Assembly: GCA_022822065.1 (NCBI GenBank)
Contig: JAJECI010000007.1
Location: 1-64,000, forward strand
Source of the DNA: Candidatus Dadabacteria bacterium
GTDB taxonomy: Bacteria; Desulfobacterota_D; UBA1144; Nemesobacterales; Nemesobacteraceae
Reading direction: 5' to 3'
DNA length: 64,000 bases
The notes beneath the pieces are model-generated. The model did no database searches and had not been told where the DNA came from. It worked only from the letters and a program-made list of their open reading frames with translations. This document shows positions 37,141 to 46,189 of this stretch, piece by piece; the first letter of the stretch is position 1; the number at the start of each line of letters is the position of its first letter. The position numbers and the translations under genes were made by a program.

Positions 37141-38082
37141 ATGCTTGAGAAAATCCTTAGAAATTCGAAAAAGGCTATTTTGCTCGGAATAGGAGGAGGA
37201 GGCGATGTAGTCGGAACCCTTCCGACGGCAAACCTGCTCGAGATAAACGGAACGGAATGCGTTTTGGGAGGACTTAGCTGGGAGCGTTTCACAATAGATC
37301 CCGACCCCGGACCCAGAAGACTTGAAGAATCACGCAACGTCCGCGAGATAAACGACGTGGTCTGGAGATGCAATAAAGATTCCATCACCCGAGGCGGAGC
37401 GAGATTCGCCGAAGCAGGGATGGCCGAAGTTCTGGGGAAGGAAACCCTTCTTGTCGATATCAGTTACGGTCCGAAGAAGGTTTTTGAGGGAATAACGGAC
37501 GCTGCCGAAAAACTCGGCGCAGATCTGGTGGTGGGAATAGACGTCGGGGGAGACGTGCTTGGATTCGGAGACGAAAAGGGACTCATGAGTCCACTTGCCG
37601 ACGCCATAATGACCGCGGCGCTTTACAGACAGAGTTTCCGGATGCCTACCGTAATGGGAGTATTCGGTTTCGGAAGCGACGGAGAGCTCTCCAAGGAAGA
37701 ACTTGAGAGGTCATTCGGCATCATAGCACGGAACAACGGAATTTTCGGGAGCTGGGGCATATCCGCAACCACTCTGGAATTAATGGAAAAGGCGATAAGC
37801 GTAATACCCACCGAGGCGAGCAGAGGACCCGTTGAATACGCAAAAGGAGTTTTCAGCGCCACTTCAATAAGAGACGGCAGAAGAAAAGTCGAACTCGATA
37901 TAAGTTCCACAGTAACCTTCTATGTAGATCCCCGGGTGGTTTACGAAAAGGTGTCAAGGCCCGCGCAAGCGGTCTACGAATGCAGAACGATAGGGGAAGC
38001 AAACGCAAAGCTTAACGAGGCGGGTATCAGGACGGAACTTGATATTGAAATGGAACTTTACGAAAACCTCAAGTCAAACTAA
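37141..38082 (+). CDS. DUF1152 family protein
   Basis: A 313-residue protein with a glycine-rich start (LLGIGGGGDVVGTLPTANLL) and GGLSWERFTIDPDPGPR, close to DUF1152 proteins known mainly from archaea and some bacteria. The GIGGGGD loop and GIDVGGDVLGFGDE suggest nucleotide or metal binding, but no activity is established. There is no signal peptide, so it should be cytoplasmic. It is divergent from the BtrH-like gene across a very short gap, implying shared control. Confidence 0.8.
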   Translation: MLEKILRNSKKAILLGIGGGGDVVGTLPTANLLEINGTECVLGGLSWERFTIDPDPGPRRLEESRNVREINDVVWRCNKDSITRGGARFAEAGMAEVLGKETLLVDISYGPKKVFEGITDAAEKLGADLVVGIDVGGDVLGFGDEKGLMSPLADAIMTAALYRQSFRMPTVMGVFGFGSDGELSKEELERSFGIIARNNGIFGSWGISATTLELMEKAISVIPTEASRGPVEYAKGVFSATSIRDGRRKVELDISSTVTFYVDPRVVYEKVSRPAQAVYECRTIGEANAKLNEAGIRTELDIEMELYENLKSN

Positions 38083-38477
38083 TAGAGCTTTTCGTGAATA
38101 AGCTTGAGTATACGTCTTGATTCTTCCTCATCTCCCCAGATGCCAACGCGGATACTCAGATCGGTTACCTCGGGCTTGTCGTACTTGACAATTAGATAGA
38201 CGAGTTTGTCCTGATCGCGAAGCTTGGCTTCGATAAGCGCCCTGCCCTCATTGCTCTCTTTTCTTATTATCTCAAGATCCTGCTGCTCCACGACCTCTAC
38301 AACCGCGAACCAGACCTTGTCAAACGAGGCGGATTCCTTGGTGTTTAGAACTCCCTTGAGATAAGCCGCGGTACTACCGCCGATCAAGCCGCCCGCCACG
38401 AGTGCGCAGCCCGAAGAAAAAAGAAGCACGAATAACGACAAAAGCACGGTACGATATTCTTTTGGAAGGAATTTCAT
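38079..38477 (-). CDS. Small DUF3568-like lipoprotein
   Basis: A lipoprotein of about 132 residues. The signal peptide ends in the lipobox FSSGC, followed by ALVAGGLIGG. The small C-terminal domain (FDKVWFAVVEVVEQQDLEI, then ALIEAKLRDQDKLVYLIVKY) matches the DUF3568 pattern of alpha/beta periplasmic lipoproteins. ATG 38477 is chosen because GGGAG lies just upstream. Its stop overlaps the end of the DUF1152 gene by four bases on the other strand. Function is unknown. Confidence 0.75.
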   Translation of the reverse strand: MKFLPKEYRTVLLSLFVLLFSSGCALVAGGLIGGSTAAYLKGVLNTKESASFDKVWFAVVEVVEQQDLEIIRKESNEGRALIEAKLRDQDKLVYLIVKYDKPEVTDLSIRVGIWGDEEESRRILKLIHEKLY

Positions 38478-38580
38478 TTTCGCTCCCGGCAAGCTTTAGG
38501 AAAAAAACCTATATGTTCAGTTAACCTAACCTAGCAAGAAAAAGAGTCAACATTCATGGAATCCTTCATATCAAAAAATA

Positions 38581-38682
38581 GACTGCTTCTTGGAAAGGTT
38601 CCGCACCACCGTAAACGTATGGGGAGACAGTATAGGGGCGGCAGTCATAAAGAAACTGGAGCCCGATGAAAACACCGGCTGA
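38581..38682 (+). pseudogene. C-terminal stump of a dicarboxylate/amino-acid:cation symporter
   Basis: Thirty-three codons in one frame end at TGA 38680-38682. They contain ERFRTTVNVWGDSIGAAVI, the conserved C-terminal end of the GltP/DctA symporter family. The open frame extends only to a stop near 38522, without homology or a start signal. The last codons overlap the ruvX ATG at 38666, as in a former operon. The body of the gene has been deleted. Confidence 0.7.
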
Positions 38683-39112
38683 AAAGCAAGACAGGACTTC
38701 GGGGAGAACAATCTCGCTTGACATAGGAACCAAGACGATAGGGGTTGCCGTAAGCGACGAGCTGGGGATCACGGCAAACGGCGTCTGTACCATAAGTCGG
38801 GAAAACGAGAAAAAAGACCTCGCGCAGCTTCGCGACATAATAGAGCGATATTCTCCTTGCGAAATCCTCGTCGGGCTACCCTACAACCAGGACGGTTCTC
38901 TCGGAAACAGGGCAAAAGGCATAAGGAAATTTTCTGAACGCATTCGAGATTTCCTGGGCCTTCCGGTTGTATACTGGGACGAGAGCTTTTCCACCAAGAC
39001 CGCGGAGCAGACGCTTATAGAAGCCGGTATGGGAAGAAAAAAGCGAAAAACGGTAATAGACAAGATGGCCGCTACGGTAATACTGGAAGAGTACCTTCTG
39101 AGCAGAAGCTAG
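38666..39112 (+). CDS. ruvX: Putative pre-16S rRNA nuclease YqgF/RuvX
   Basis: YqgF trims the 5' end of 16S rRNA and has an RNase H-like fold also proposed for Holliday junctions. The 148 residues show SLDIGTKTIGVAVSDELG (first acidic site), EILVGLPYNQDGS, DESFSTKTAEQ and the final DKMAATVILEEYL. All core acidic residues are present. It overlaps the symporter stump at its start. Confidence 0.93.
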   Translation: MKTPAEKQDRTSGRTISLDIGTKTIGVAVSDELGITANGVCTISRENEKKDLAQLRDIIERYSPCEILVGLPYNQDGSLGNRAKGIRKFSERIRDFLGLPVVYWDESFSTKTAEQTLIEAGMGRKKRKTVIDKMAATVILEEYLLSRS

Positions 39113-39135
39113 ATAAAGCTCGGGACAGACCTGAT

Positions 39136-39927
39136 ATGCCACACGCAGAGACAAACGGAATAAATCTTTATTACGAAGAGTACGGAGAGGGGGATCCGCT
39201 CGTGCTCATCCACGGCCTTGGAAGCAGTCTTGAGAGCTGGGCGACACAGGTTCCCATCTACTCGGAACACTTCCGCGTGATAGTGCTTGACAACAGGGGC
39301 TCTGGCCACTCCGAGAAACCCGATTACCCGTACACGATGGAGCAGATGGCGGATGACGCCGCGGGGCTCTTGGACTTTCTCGGGATCGAAAAAGCCCACT
39401 TCGTCGGAAAATCAATGGGCGGAATGATATGCCAGTGGCTGGGTATAAAATACCCCAACAGGGTAAACAAGCTCGTCATGGGATGCTCCTCCGCACACAG
39501 GGACGAGGTCGGAAACCTGCTTATCAAAACCGCGAGGGACATAGTGGATAAGGCGGGACCCGGGGCGGGATGGGTTTTTGCGCTGTTTCTCGGATACCGA
39601 AGGAAATACATTGAAGAGAATTACGACTCCTTAATAAACAGAATCCAGGAAGTTCCCGTTGACCTCGATGCGGCCGCCGGATACAGAAACCAAAGCTACG
39701 CGTGCGAGAACCACGACGTGTTAGCCCAACTCGGTAAGATCTCCGCGAAAACCCTGGTCATGTACGGAGAGCGGGACATCGTCACGCCTCCCGAGAGATC
39801 AAAAAAGCTCGTGGAATTCATACCGAACGCGGTTGAAAAGGCCTTTGCGGACGTAGGCCACGGATTCTGGAGAGAGTGCCAGGCCGAGGTGGATAAAGCC
39901 GTGCTTGATTTTCTCGCAAAAAACTAG
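39136..39927 (+). CDS. Alpha/beta-fold hydrolase
   Basis: A 263-residue hydrolase. The oxyanion segment LIHGLGSSLESW is followed by the nucleophile elbow GKSMGG (Ser), acid Asp in YGERDIVTP and His in VGHGFW, so the triad is complete. It looks like esterases or lactonases of the 3-oxoadipate enol-lactonase/haloperoxidase group. The substrate is unknown. It lies 23 bases after ruvX. Confidence 0.9.
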   Translation: MPHAETNGINLYYEEYGEGDPLVLIHGLGSSLESWATQVPIYSEHFRVIVLDNRGSGHSEKPDYPYTMEQMADDAAGLLDFLGIEKAHFVGKSMGGMICQWLGIKYPNRVNKLVMGCSSAHRDEVGNLLIKTARDIVDKAGPGAGWVFALFLGYRRKYIEENYDSLINRIQEVPVDLDAAAGYRNQSYACENHDVLAQLGKISAKTLVMYGERDIVTPPERSKKLVEFIPNAVEKAFADVGHGFWRECQAEVDKAVLDFLAKN

Positions 39928-40006
39928 CTACGCCGGGCTCCACCCCATGAGTCTTTCTGCCTGTTTTAGAAGACGCAGCCACCGTGCATGTGTATGCCCC
40001 TGTTTT

Positions 40007-42316
40007 CTATGACCTGTATCGGTAGGTTAGCTGCACACCGAAGGTTCTGCCCCTGGAAATCGGCGCGAATGAACCTCCCACAGGAGCGCTTGGCAACAGT
40101 AGAGTGTCTATGGTTTCGGGAAGCTCAACATAGCTTCCGTGTTTGACTTGGTCAAGAAGGTTCTTTCCGTAAAATCCAACTGAAAACCTGCTGTCCATTG
40201 GGGTGATATCAATTCCGGCGTCAAGAATGTTCTGCTCGGGAGTATATCCTTTGTTGTCATCTGTAAGATATGATTTGCTGCGATATGAGTAGTTTACCCT
40301 TGAAGCCAATTTCGCCCAGTTGGCAAGTCCGGCGTCATGGGTCGCACCGAGGCTCCAAGTCCACTTTGCGGCCCGGGGAAGCTCTAAAGCCAGATCTTTT
40401 TTGTCAAGAGTGCCATCTATATTAAGGTCATATTTTACTTTGGTATACTCGGGATCTACGTATCCGACGGAACCTAGAATAAAAAGCTTATCGGTAACGG
40501 CGACCAGTCCGTCAACTTCAAAGCCGAAGGCTTCTACGTCCGCAGTGTTGCGAATCTCCTGTGCTATGCCACCAAAGTCGGAAGGAAGAGTTATCACCCT
40601 CTGCACATCATCGATCAGGTTATAGAAAACCGCGCCGTTCAGGATTCCTATGTTTGTTGATATCTTGAATCCCGCCTCGAAGGTATCGATCTTTTCTTCG
40701 TCATACGGTCCCGGGAGTTCCGCTGGTATCCCGGGTAGCACGGCTGTTGGGGGATAGGTGTTTCGCAGATTATAGCCTCCAGAGCGGAATCCTCTGGTCC
40801 AGTGCCCGTAAACATTCGCTTCAAAGCCCGCTCCGCCGCCCATATAGTAGACAGCGCCGAGCTTGGGCGACCAGCTGTGCCAGGTCTCCTCGTCGGTGAA
40901 ATCAAACTCGCATGCGGGTCCGACCGCAACGTTACATGGCATTTCTATTGTTGGGAACACGGCGCCACTTGTGTTGTTATAGCCGGAGGCCGTCTCAGCC
41001 TTCCTCTTGTCATAGCTGTAGCGGGTGCCCGCGATAAGCATTACCCGATCCGTAAGGTCGTAATCAAAAGAGAGAAACACGCCCCGCGTATCGACGTAAT
41101 AATTCCCTCCCACGTCTTGGATATAGTACGATCCGGCGGGTAGTCCTCCCTCCGCGATAATCCCGTCGATATGACTTTCAAGCAGAAAACGGCGGTCATG
41201 ATAATTTATCTCGCTTGTAAAGTAATAAAGACCGGTCGTCACGTGGAGCTTTTCGAAGAATCTGCCCACGTAGCGCAGTTCGTTGCTCCACTGGCGGTAG
41301 GGGGTCCATCCACGTATATGCAAAGCGCTTTGCGGTGAAGAATCGATATCTAGTAAAGCGGTCCCGTCCGCGTCGTAAAAACCGAATATGTTGGTTATTG
41401 TGCCGTTTCCGAAATCCACACCCCAGTCCGCCTGAGCGGAGACAAAGTTATTTCTATGCTCCCTGAAACCTTCCTCGTCGATGCTGAAATCGTGACTATC
41501 GATATCAAAGTCGCGCTGGTTCTGTGACGCGGCTCCTTCGCTTTCCGAAGTTTCGTGCCGGTAGCGCAGAACAAGGCTTAGGTCATCCGTCGGATCCCAC
41601 GCAATCACCGATCGTATCATTCGTGTGTCGTTATCTCCGAAAGCCTTGCCCGTGTGGAGATTCTTAAACCAGCCGTTATCCTGATTTGTATAGGCAGTTA
41701 TCCTTACGCCGACGGTCTCGCTAATCGGGCCTCCAATTGCGGCCATGTAATAGCTGTTAAGACTTTCACCCCCTCCTTCAAACGAGCTGCGAACAGACAT
41801 CTCAAGAACATCTCCCGGTTTTTTCGTGTTAACCAGTACGACGCCCCCAGTGACATTCCGCCCGAAAAGCGTTCCCTGCGGTCCCCTCAGCACCTCTATG
41901 CTTTCAATATCGAAGGTATCAAACAAAACGATGCTTATCTGCCCTTGATACACGCCGTCGACAAGCACCCCCACGGTCGGATCAACAGACGCTATGGAGT
42001 TGTTTATTCCGACACCGCGGATGGAAAAGTTGGCAAGCGCCATTCCCGCGATGGAATCGTCAAGTGCCACATTGGGCATTTGCACCGCGAGACTTTCAAG
42101 GTCGTTTACCTTTAAGGCTTCAATCTGTTCCGAACTGAAATGGGTGATCGACAGGGGAACATTCTGAATCAGTTCTTCTCGTTTTCGGGCGGTGACCGTG
42201 ATTTTCTTGAGAAATACGCCGCTTACCCCGAACACATCCTGCGGAGCCGCATCATCGCTCTGTGCAGCTGCGTCACCACCGCCGAGAGAGGCGAGGAACA
42301 CAACAGCGAGAAGCAC
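40007..42316 (-). CDS. TonB-dependent outer-membrane receptor
   Basis: A receptor of 769 or more residues that takes up siderophores, cobalamin or other nutrients using TonB energy. The plug domain starts with KKITVTARKREELIQNVPLS and contains VLRGPQGTLFGRNVTGGVV; the barrel follows and ends in an aromatic-rich strand. With GTG 42316 the signal peptide lacks positive charges. Extending 14 codons to an ATT at 42358 adds MKRKFKSGIRKFLG and places AGGAGG ten bases upstream, so the true start may be AUU. No transport partners are adjacent. The ligand is unknown. Confidence 0.9.
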   Translation of the reverse strand: MLLAVVFLASLGGGDAAAQSDDAAPQDVFGVSGVFLKKITVTARKREELIQNVPLSITHFSSEQIEALKVNDLESLAVQMPNVALDDSIAGMALANFSIRGVGINNSIASVDPTVGVLVDGVYQGQISIVLFDTFDIESIEVLRGPQGTLFGRNVTGGVVLVNTKKPGDVLEMSVRSSFEGGGESLNSYYMAAIGGPISETVGVRITAYTNQDNGWFKNLHTGKAFGDNDTRMIRSVIAWDPTDDLSLVLRYRHETSESEGAASQNQRDFDIDSHDFSIDEEGFREHRNNFVSAQADWGVDFGNGTITNIFGFYDADGTALLDIDSSPQSALHIRGWTPYRQWSNELRYVGRFFEKLHVTTGLYYFTSEINYHDRRFLLESHIDGIIAEGGLPAGSYYIQDVGGNYYVDTRGVFLSFDYDLTDRVMLIAGTRYSYDKRKAETASGYNNTSGAVFPTIEMPCNVAVGPACEFDFTDEETWHSWSPKLGAVYYMGGGAGFEANVYGHWTRGFRSGGYNLRNTYPPTAVLPGIPAELPGPYDEEKIDTFEAGFKISTNIGILNGAVFYNLIDDVQRVITLPSDFGGIAQEIRNTADVEAFGFEVDGLVAVTDKLFILGSVGYVDPEYTKVKYDLNIDGTLDKKDLALELPRAAKWTWSLGATHDAGLANWAKLASRVNYSYRSKSYLTDDNKGYTPEQNILDAGIDITPMDSRFSVGFYGKNLLDQVKHGSYVELPETIDTLLLPSAPVGGSFAPISRGRTFGVQLTYRYRS

Positions 42317-42368
42317 GCCTAAAAACTTCCTTATTCCAGATTTGAATTTCCTTTTAATTGTTCGATAT

Positions 42369-42374
42369 CCTCCT
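42369..42374 (-). promoter_or_regulatory. Strong ribosome site pointing to an AUU start for the TonB receptor
   Basis: AGGAGG on the minus strand has no ATG, GTG or TTG in frame at a suitable distance. The first suitable codon is ATT at 42356-42358, in frame with the receptor. Confidence 0.45.
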
Positions 42375-42387
42375 TAATTTTCAGAAA

Positions 42388-42393
42388 ATTATA
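42388..42393 (-). promoter_or_regulatory. -10 element of the TonB receptor gene
   Basis: A perfect TATAAT on the minus strand. Transcription would begin about 10 bases before the AGGAGG at 42369-42374, fitting a short leader. The best -35 (TTGGAT, 42413-42418) has a long 19-base spacer. Confidence 0.5.
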
Positions 42394-42496
42394 ACATAAT
42401 CTTGCACGAAAAATCCAAGTTATCAGAGATTATTGCATAACGGGACTTATAACGCGGCATAAAACGCCCGATTACAGCGAACACGAAGACAGCAAA

Positions 42497-42745
42497 TCAA
42501 GCTGCGGGGATGGAACTTCCGATCAGAAGAATCGGTATGTTTTCCCTTACGGGGTAGAGATATTTCCCCCCGCGGCAGATAAGACCCCCCTCGATCTTCT
42601 CGGAAACCTGCTCCCCCGACCTGTCAACGAGAGTTCCGAGTTCAACAAGTTCGTTAAGCCTCTCAATAATTTCCCGACCGGCCTCTTCAAGAGGTTCCCC
42701 GGTCTCAGGACACACGAGAATTTCAAGCAGTTCCTTGTCAATCAT
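42497..42745 (-). CDS. Trm112-like/UPF0434 small protein
   Basis: An 82-residue protein starting MIDKELLEILVCPETGEPL. The usual zinc motif CPxC has lost its second Cys here; a later segment, CRGGKYLYPVRENIPILL, is well conserved. Relatives are small partners of methyltransferases or cell-envelope enzymes, with unclear roles in bacteria. It lies between the TonB gene and clpX on the minus strand. Confidence 0.8.
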   Translation of the reverse strand: MIDKELLEILVCPETGEPLEEAGREIIERLNELVELGTLVDRSGEQVSEKIEGGLICRGGKYLYPVRENIPILLIGSSIPAA

Positions 42746-42808
42746 CGGTTTCGGGATTAACGGTTTCCGAGGGGAAATGCAGTGGAACCCCCGCTCGCAA
42801 GGAATCTT

Positions 42809-44101
42809 CTAGGTTCCCAGCAGCTTCTGGGCTTCCTCATCCGATTTCTCAAAATAAAACTTGGGATCGCTGCGCCCGGCTATAACGCTCTCGTCAATGA
42901 CGCAACGCGTCACCCCTTCCAGCGAAGGCACTTCATAGAAAACCTCAAGCATAATCGATTCTATGATGGCCCGAAGCCCCCTGGCCCCGGTATTTCTCAA
43001 GACGGCTTCCCTGGCGATGGCTTTCCTCGCATCTTCTGTTATCTCCAGCTGCACCTTCTCGATTTCCATCATCTTCTCAAACTGCTTCACGATGGCGTTT
43101 TTGGGTTCGGTCAGAATTTCGACCAGCTGCTCTTCGGTAAGTTCGCTCAGACTGGCGATAACCGGAACCCTCCCGACGAATTCGGGAATCAGTCCGAACT
43201 GGACAAGATCCTCAGGCTGGACCCTGCTGAGAAAGTTGCTTTCGTCCTCAGCAGCCCTGTTTGGCAATTTAGCCCCGAAGCCGATTGACTTTTCCCCGAT
43301 CCTCGCGCGGATAATATCCTCAAGACCGCAGAAAGCACCACCGCATATGAAGAGGATGTTAGTGGTGTCCACTTGAGTAAATTCCTGCTGCGGATGCTTC
43401 CTTCCCCCCTTGGGAGGAACATTTGCCAGAGTCCCTTCCATTATCTTGAGCAACGCCTGCTGCACACCCTCTCCCGAGACATCTCTCGTGATCGAGGGAC
43501 TGTCGCTTGATTTGCGCGTGAGCTTGTCTATCTCGTCTATATAGATAATGCCTCCCCTAGAAGCTTTCTCGACATCATAGTTTGCCGCCTGAAGCAGGCT
43601 CACTATCATGTTTTCCACGTCCTCGCCCACATAGCCAGCTTCCGTATAGCAGGTGGCGTCCACTATGGTGAAGGGAACATCGAGAATCTTTGCCAGCGTC
43701 TGCGCAAGCAGGGTTTTCCCAGAACCCGTGGGGCCTATGAGAAGTATGTTGCTTTTCTCCACTTCTACTTTGTCGCTTCTTCTCCTGCCGGATTCGTTAA
43801 ACTGCATCCGCTTGTAGTGGTTGTAGACGGCGACGGAAAGTACCTTCTTGGCGTTTTCCTGACCTATTATGTATCCGTCAAGAAAGGACTTCATCTCCTG
43901 CGGGGTCGGAAAGGATTTCTTCGGTTTCGGAAAAGCGCTGTCCTTGGTCTTTTCTTCCGCTATGATCTGGTTGCATAGGTCTATGCACTCATCGCAGATA
44001 TAGACTCCGTGGCCCGCTATGAGCTTGTTGATCTCTTCCTGATTCTTCCCGCAGAAAGAACAGTAGTGCTTCGTTTCTTCCTTGCCTTTTCTAGGACTCA
44101 T
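42809..44101 (-). CDS. clpX: ATP-dependent Clp protease ATPase subunit ClpX
   Basis: ClpX unfolds proteins and feeds them to ClpP. In the 430 residues, the N-terminal zinc-binding domain uses Cys14, Cys17, Cys36 and Cys39. Walker A is GPTGSGKT and Walker [10 protein letters not shown], and the pore-loop GYVGEDVE and [11 protein letters not shown] (IGF-like loop contacting ClpP) are present. The start overlaps clpP by four bases. Confidence 0.97.
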   Translation of the reverse strand: MSPRKGKEETKHYCSFCGKNQEEINKLIAGHGVYICDECIDLCNQIIAEEKTKDSAFPKPKKSFPTPQEMKSFLDGYIIGQENAKKVLSVAVYNHYKRMQFNESGRRRSDKVEVEKSNILLIGPTGSGKTLLAQTLAKILDVPFTIVDATCYTEAGYVGEDVENMIVSLLQAANYDVEKASRGGIIYIDEIDKLTRKSSDSPSITRDVSGEGVQQALLKIMEGTLANVPPKGGRKHPQQEFTQVDTTNILFICGGAFCGLEDIIRARIGEKSIGFGAKLPNRAAEDESNFLSRVQPEDLVQFGLIPEFVGRVPVIASLSELTEEQLVEILTEPKNAIVKQFEKMMEIEKVQLEITEDARKAIAREAVLRNTGARGLRAIIESIMLEVFYEVPSLEGVTRCVIDESVIAGRSDPKFYFEKSDEEAQKLLGT

Positions 44102-44703
44102 CCGGTCGCCTCCTCCCTTTCGGTAATGATGGCATCTACTATACCGTAATCAATAGAATCCTGAGCGGTCATGAAAAAGTCTCTGTCCGTATCGCTAGCT
44201 ATTTTCTCGAGAGTTTGCCCGGTGTGCTTCTCAAGTATGGAATTGAGCTGCTTTTTCACCCTGCCAATCTCCTTTGCGTGTATCTCTATGTCGCTTGCCT
44301 GCCCGGAAACGCCTCCGAGCACCTGGTGAATCATCACCCTCGAGTGAGGAAGCGCGTATCTTTTGCCCTGCGCGCCGCTTGCCAGAAGAACCGCGGCCAT
44401 GCTGACCGCCTGCCCGATGCATATTGTAGAGACTTCGGGCTTCACGTACTGTATGGTGTCGTAGATTGCAAGACCGGAGGTGACGTGTCCTCCAGGGGAA
44501 TTTATGTAGAGGTAAATAGGCGTCTCGGGGTTCTCGGATTCAAGAAAAAGGAGCTGGGCAATGACGACGTTGGCTACCGCGTCGTTTATATCGGAACCTA
44601 TGAAGACGATCCTGTCCTTAAGGAGCCTTGAGAAAATATCGTAGCCCTGATCTCCCCTGCTCGTACGCTCAATAACGTAAGGTATGAAATCGGTTATCAT
44701 CAA
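44098..44703 (-). CDS. clpP: ATP-dependent Clp protease proteolytic subunit ClpP
   Basis: ClpP is the barrel-shaped serine protease of the Clp system. The catalytic Ser101 lies in [14 protein letters not shown], His126 in RVMIHQ, and Asp follows in [10 protein letters not shown]. The length of 201 residues is normal. ATG at residue 1 or 2 could be used. It lies 21 bases after the trigger factor gene and overlaps clpX, giving the classic tig-clpP-clpX operon. Confidence 0.97.
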   Translation of the reverse strand: MMITDFIPYVIERTSRGDQGYDIFSRLLKDRIVFIGSDINDAVANVVIAQLLFLESENPETPIYLYINSPGGHVTSGLAIYDTIQYVKPEVSTICIGQAVSMAAVLLASGAQGKRYALPHSRVMIHQVLGGVSGQASDIEIHAKEIGRVKKQLNSILEKHTGQTLEKIASDTDRDFFMTAQDSIDYGIVDAIITEREEATG

Positions 44704-44724
44704 AAACCGATTATACTAAGCGGG

Positions 44725-46032
44725 CTATTCCTTGTCAATCTGTGCGGACTCGGGTTCCACTTCCTCAATCTGGGCCCGCTCCAGAAGAAGATCCAAGACT
44801 CCGCGGGTTTTGATCTGGGATTCCAGATGCTCCATAGTCCCCGGCTGTTCATAAGCCTTGTGTACCTGATCTGGGGGAAGATTGTATGAAGCGGCGAGGC
44901 GGTCTATGTGTTCATTTAACTGTTTACGGGTAACTCTCACGTTCTCCTTCTGAGCGATGCGGCCGAGAATTATGGATGTCCTGACGCTCTCGGTAGCCTT
45001 CTCGGTGAATTTCGGCGCCAGGTCCTCCCCGATCTCGGGCTCCGGGACTCCACCTCTCTGCATGTCGGAGGCAAATCTCGCTTTAAGGCTCTCCTCTTCC
45101 TTTTCAAGCAGCGACGGAGGAACGTCGAACTGGTTTTTCGAGAGGAGGTCGTCGACTATCTGCTCTCTCATGGATGAGAGTTGTTCGTCTTCATGAAGGT
45201 GCTCAAGCTGTTCCTTTATGGCCTTTCGCAGCTCAGAAATACCCTCAACATCAAAATCCTTGGCGAAATCGTCGTCCGCCTCGGGCAGAATCCTTTCGTG
45301 AATCTCATTTATCTTGACGGTGAAACTGACGGTTTTCCCCGCGGCTTCCTGTATCAGAAAATCCTCCGGGTAGGAAACCGAGAACTCAGATTCCTCGCCC
45401 GCTTTCTTCCCAAGCAGGTTCTCTTCGAACTCGGGGGCAAACTGTTCTTCTCCCAGTAAAAACCTTACGTTCTGCCTGTTAAGATCGTCTATGGTCTCCC
45501 CGTCCTCAAATGCGCCGCTGTAGTCTACAAAGACGTAATCGCCTTCCTTTGCGGGACGGTCCTCCTCGATAAGCCTTGACTGCGCGGATTTTTCCCTGAG
45601 TTTCTGTATCTCTGCGTCCACATCCTCCTCGGTCACCTGGTGGATGGTTTTCTTCACAGGGATTGAGGTGTAGTCGGAAAGCTCAAAATCGGGGATTACC
45701 TCGAATTCAGCCGAATAAGCGAATTCCTCTCCGGTCTTTACCTCACCCATCTCCGTAATGTCGGGGCGCGTCACCGGCAAAAGCGAGCGCTGCGCAAGGG
45801 CTTCGGACAAGGTCTCAGAGACGAGGTTGGATGCGGTTTCCTGATCGACTTCTTTTCCGTACATAGACTCCACTACGTGGCGGGGGACTTTTCCCTTTCT
45901 AAACCCCTTGACGCTGACTCCCCCCATCACGTCACGGAACACGGATTTTCTTTTTTCCGCAACCTGGTCTGAGGAAAGAGAAACCCTGATTTTTTTCCTA
46001 GTGCTGTCAATATCCTCAATATCTATCTTCAT
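44725..46032 (-). CDS. tig: Trigger factor
   Basis: Trigger factor is a ribosome-bound chaperone. In the 435 residues the N-terminal ribosome-binding domain contains GFRKGKVPRHVV. The FKBP-type domain (about 155-235) has EGDYVFVDYSGAFEDG. The C-terminal helical arms occupy the rest, ending in an acidic tail. First gene of tig-clpP-clpX. Confidence 0.95.
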   Translation of the reverse strand: MKIDIEDIDSTRKKIRVSLSSDQVAEKRKSVFRDVMGGVSVKGFRKGKVPRHVVESMYGKEVDQETASNLVSETLSEALAQRSLLPVTRPDITEMGEVKTGEEFAYSAEFEVIPDFELSDYTSIPVKKTIHQVTEEDVDAEIQKLREKSAQSRLIEEDRPAKEGDYVFVDYSGAFEDGETIDDLNRQNVRFLLGEEQFAPEFEENLLGKKAGEESEFSVSYPEDFLIQEAAGKTVSFTVKINEIHERILPEADDDFAKDFDVEGISELRKAIKEQLEHLHEDEQLSSMREQIVDDLLSKNQFDVPPSLLEKEEESLKARFASDMQRGGVPEPEIGEDLAPKFTEKATESVRTSIILGRIAQKENVRVTRKQLNEHIDRLAASYNLPPDQVHKAYEQPGTMEHLESQIKTRGVLDLLLERAQIEEVEPESAQIDKE

Positions 46033-46068
46033 TTAGTCTAAAACCCCTCGGAAAATAATTCAGGTAAC

Positions 46069-46095
46069 AATATATAATTATTCGCAAAATACCAA
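46069..46095 (-). promoter_or_regulatory. Possible promoter of tig-clpP-clpX
   Basis: On the minus strand, TATATT (46069-46074), with TTGGTA (46090-46095) only 15 bases upstream. Position and AT-richness fit, but the spacing is short. I see no clear heat-shock promoter. Confidence 0.3.
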
Positions 46096-46189
46096 TACAC
46101 CCAACGAAGCAGAGTAGGCTCTTGGACCTGAAGTTAAAAACCGGACGGAGATATCCATGGCAAGTTGAGTTTTAAGTGCCGTCCGCGGC

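Noticed and set aside
42497-42500. Cobalamin riboswitch ahead of the TonB receptor or the Fe/cobalamin ABC operon
   Set aside because: The receptor leader is only about 20 bases and the ABC operon follows its neighbour by 20 bases; neither has room for a riboswitch.
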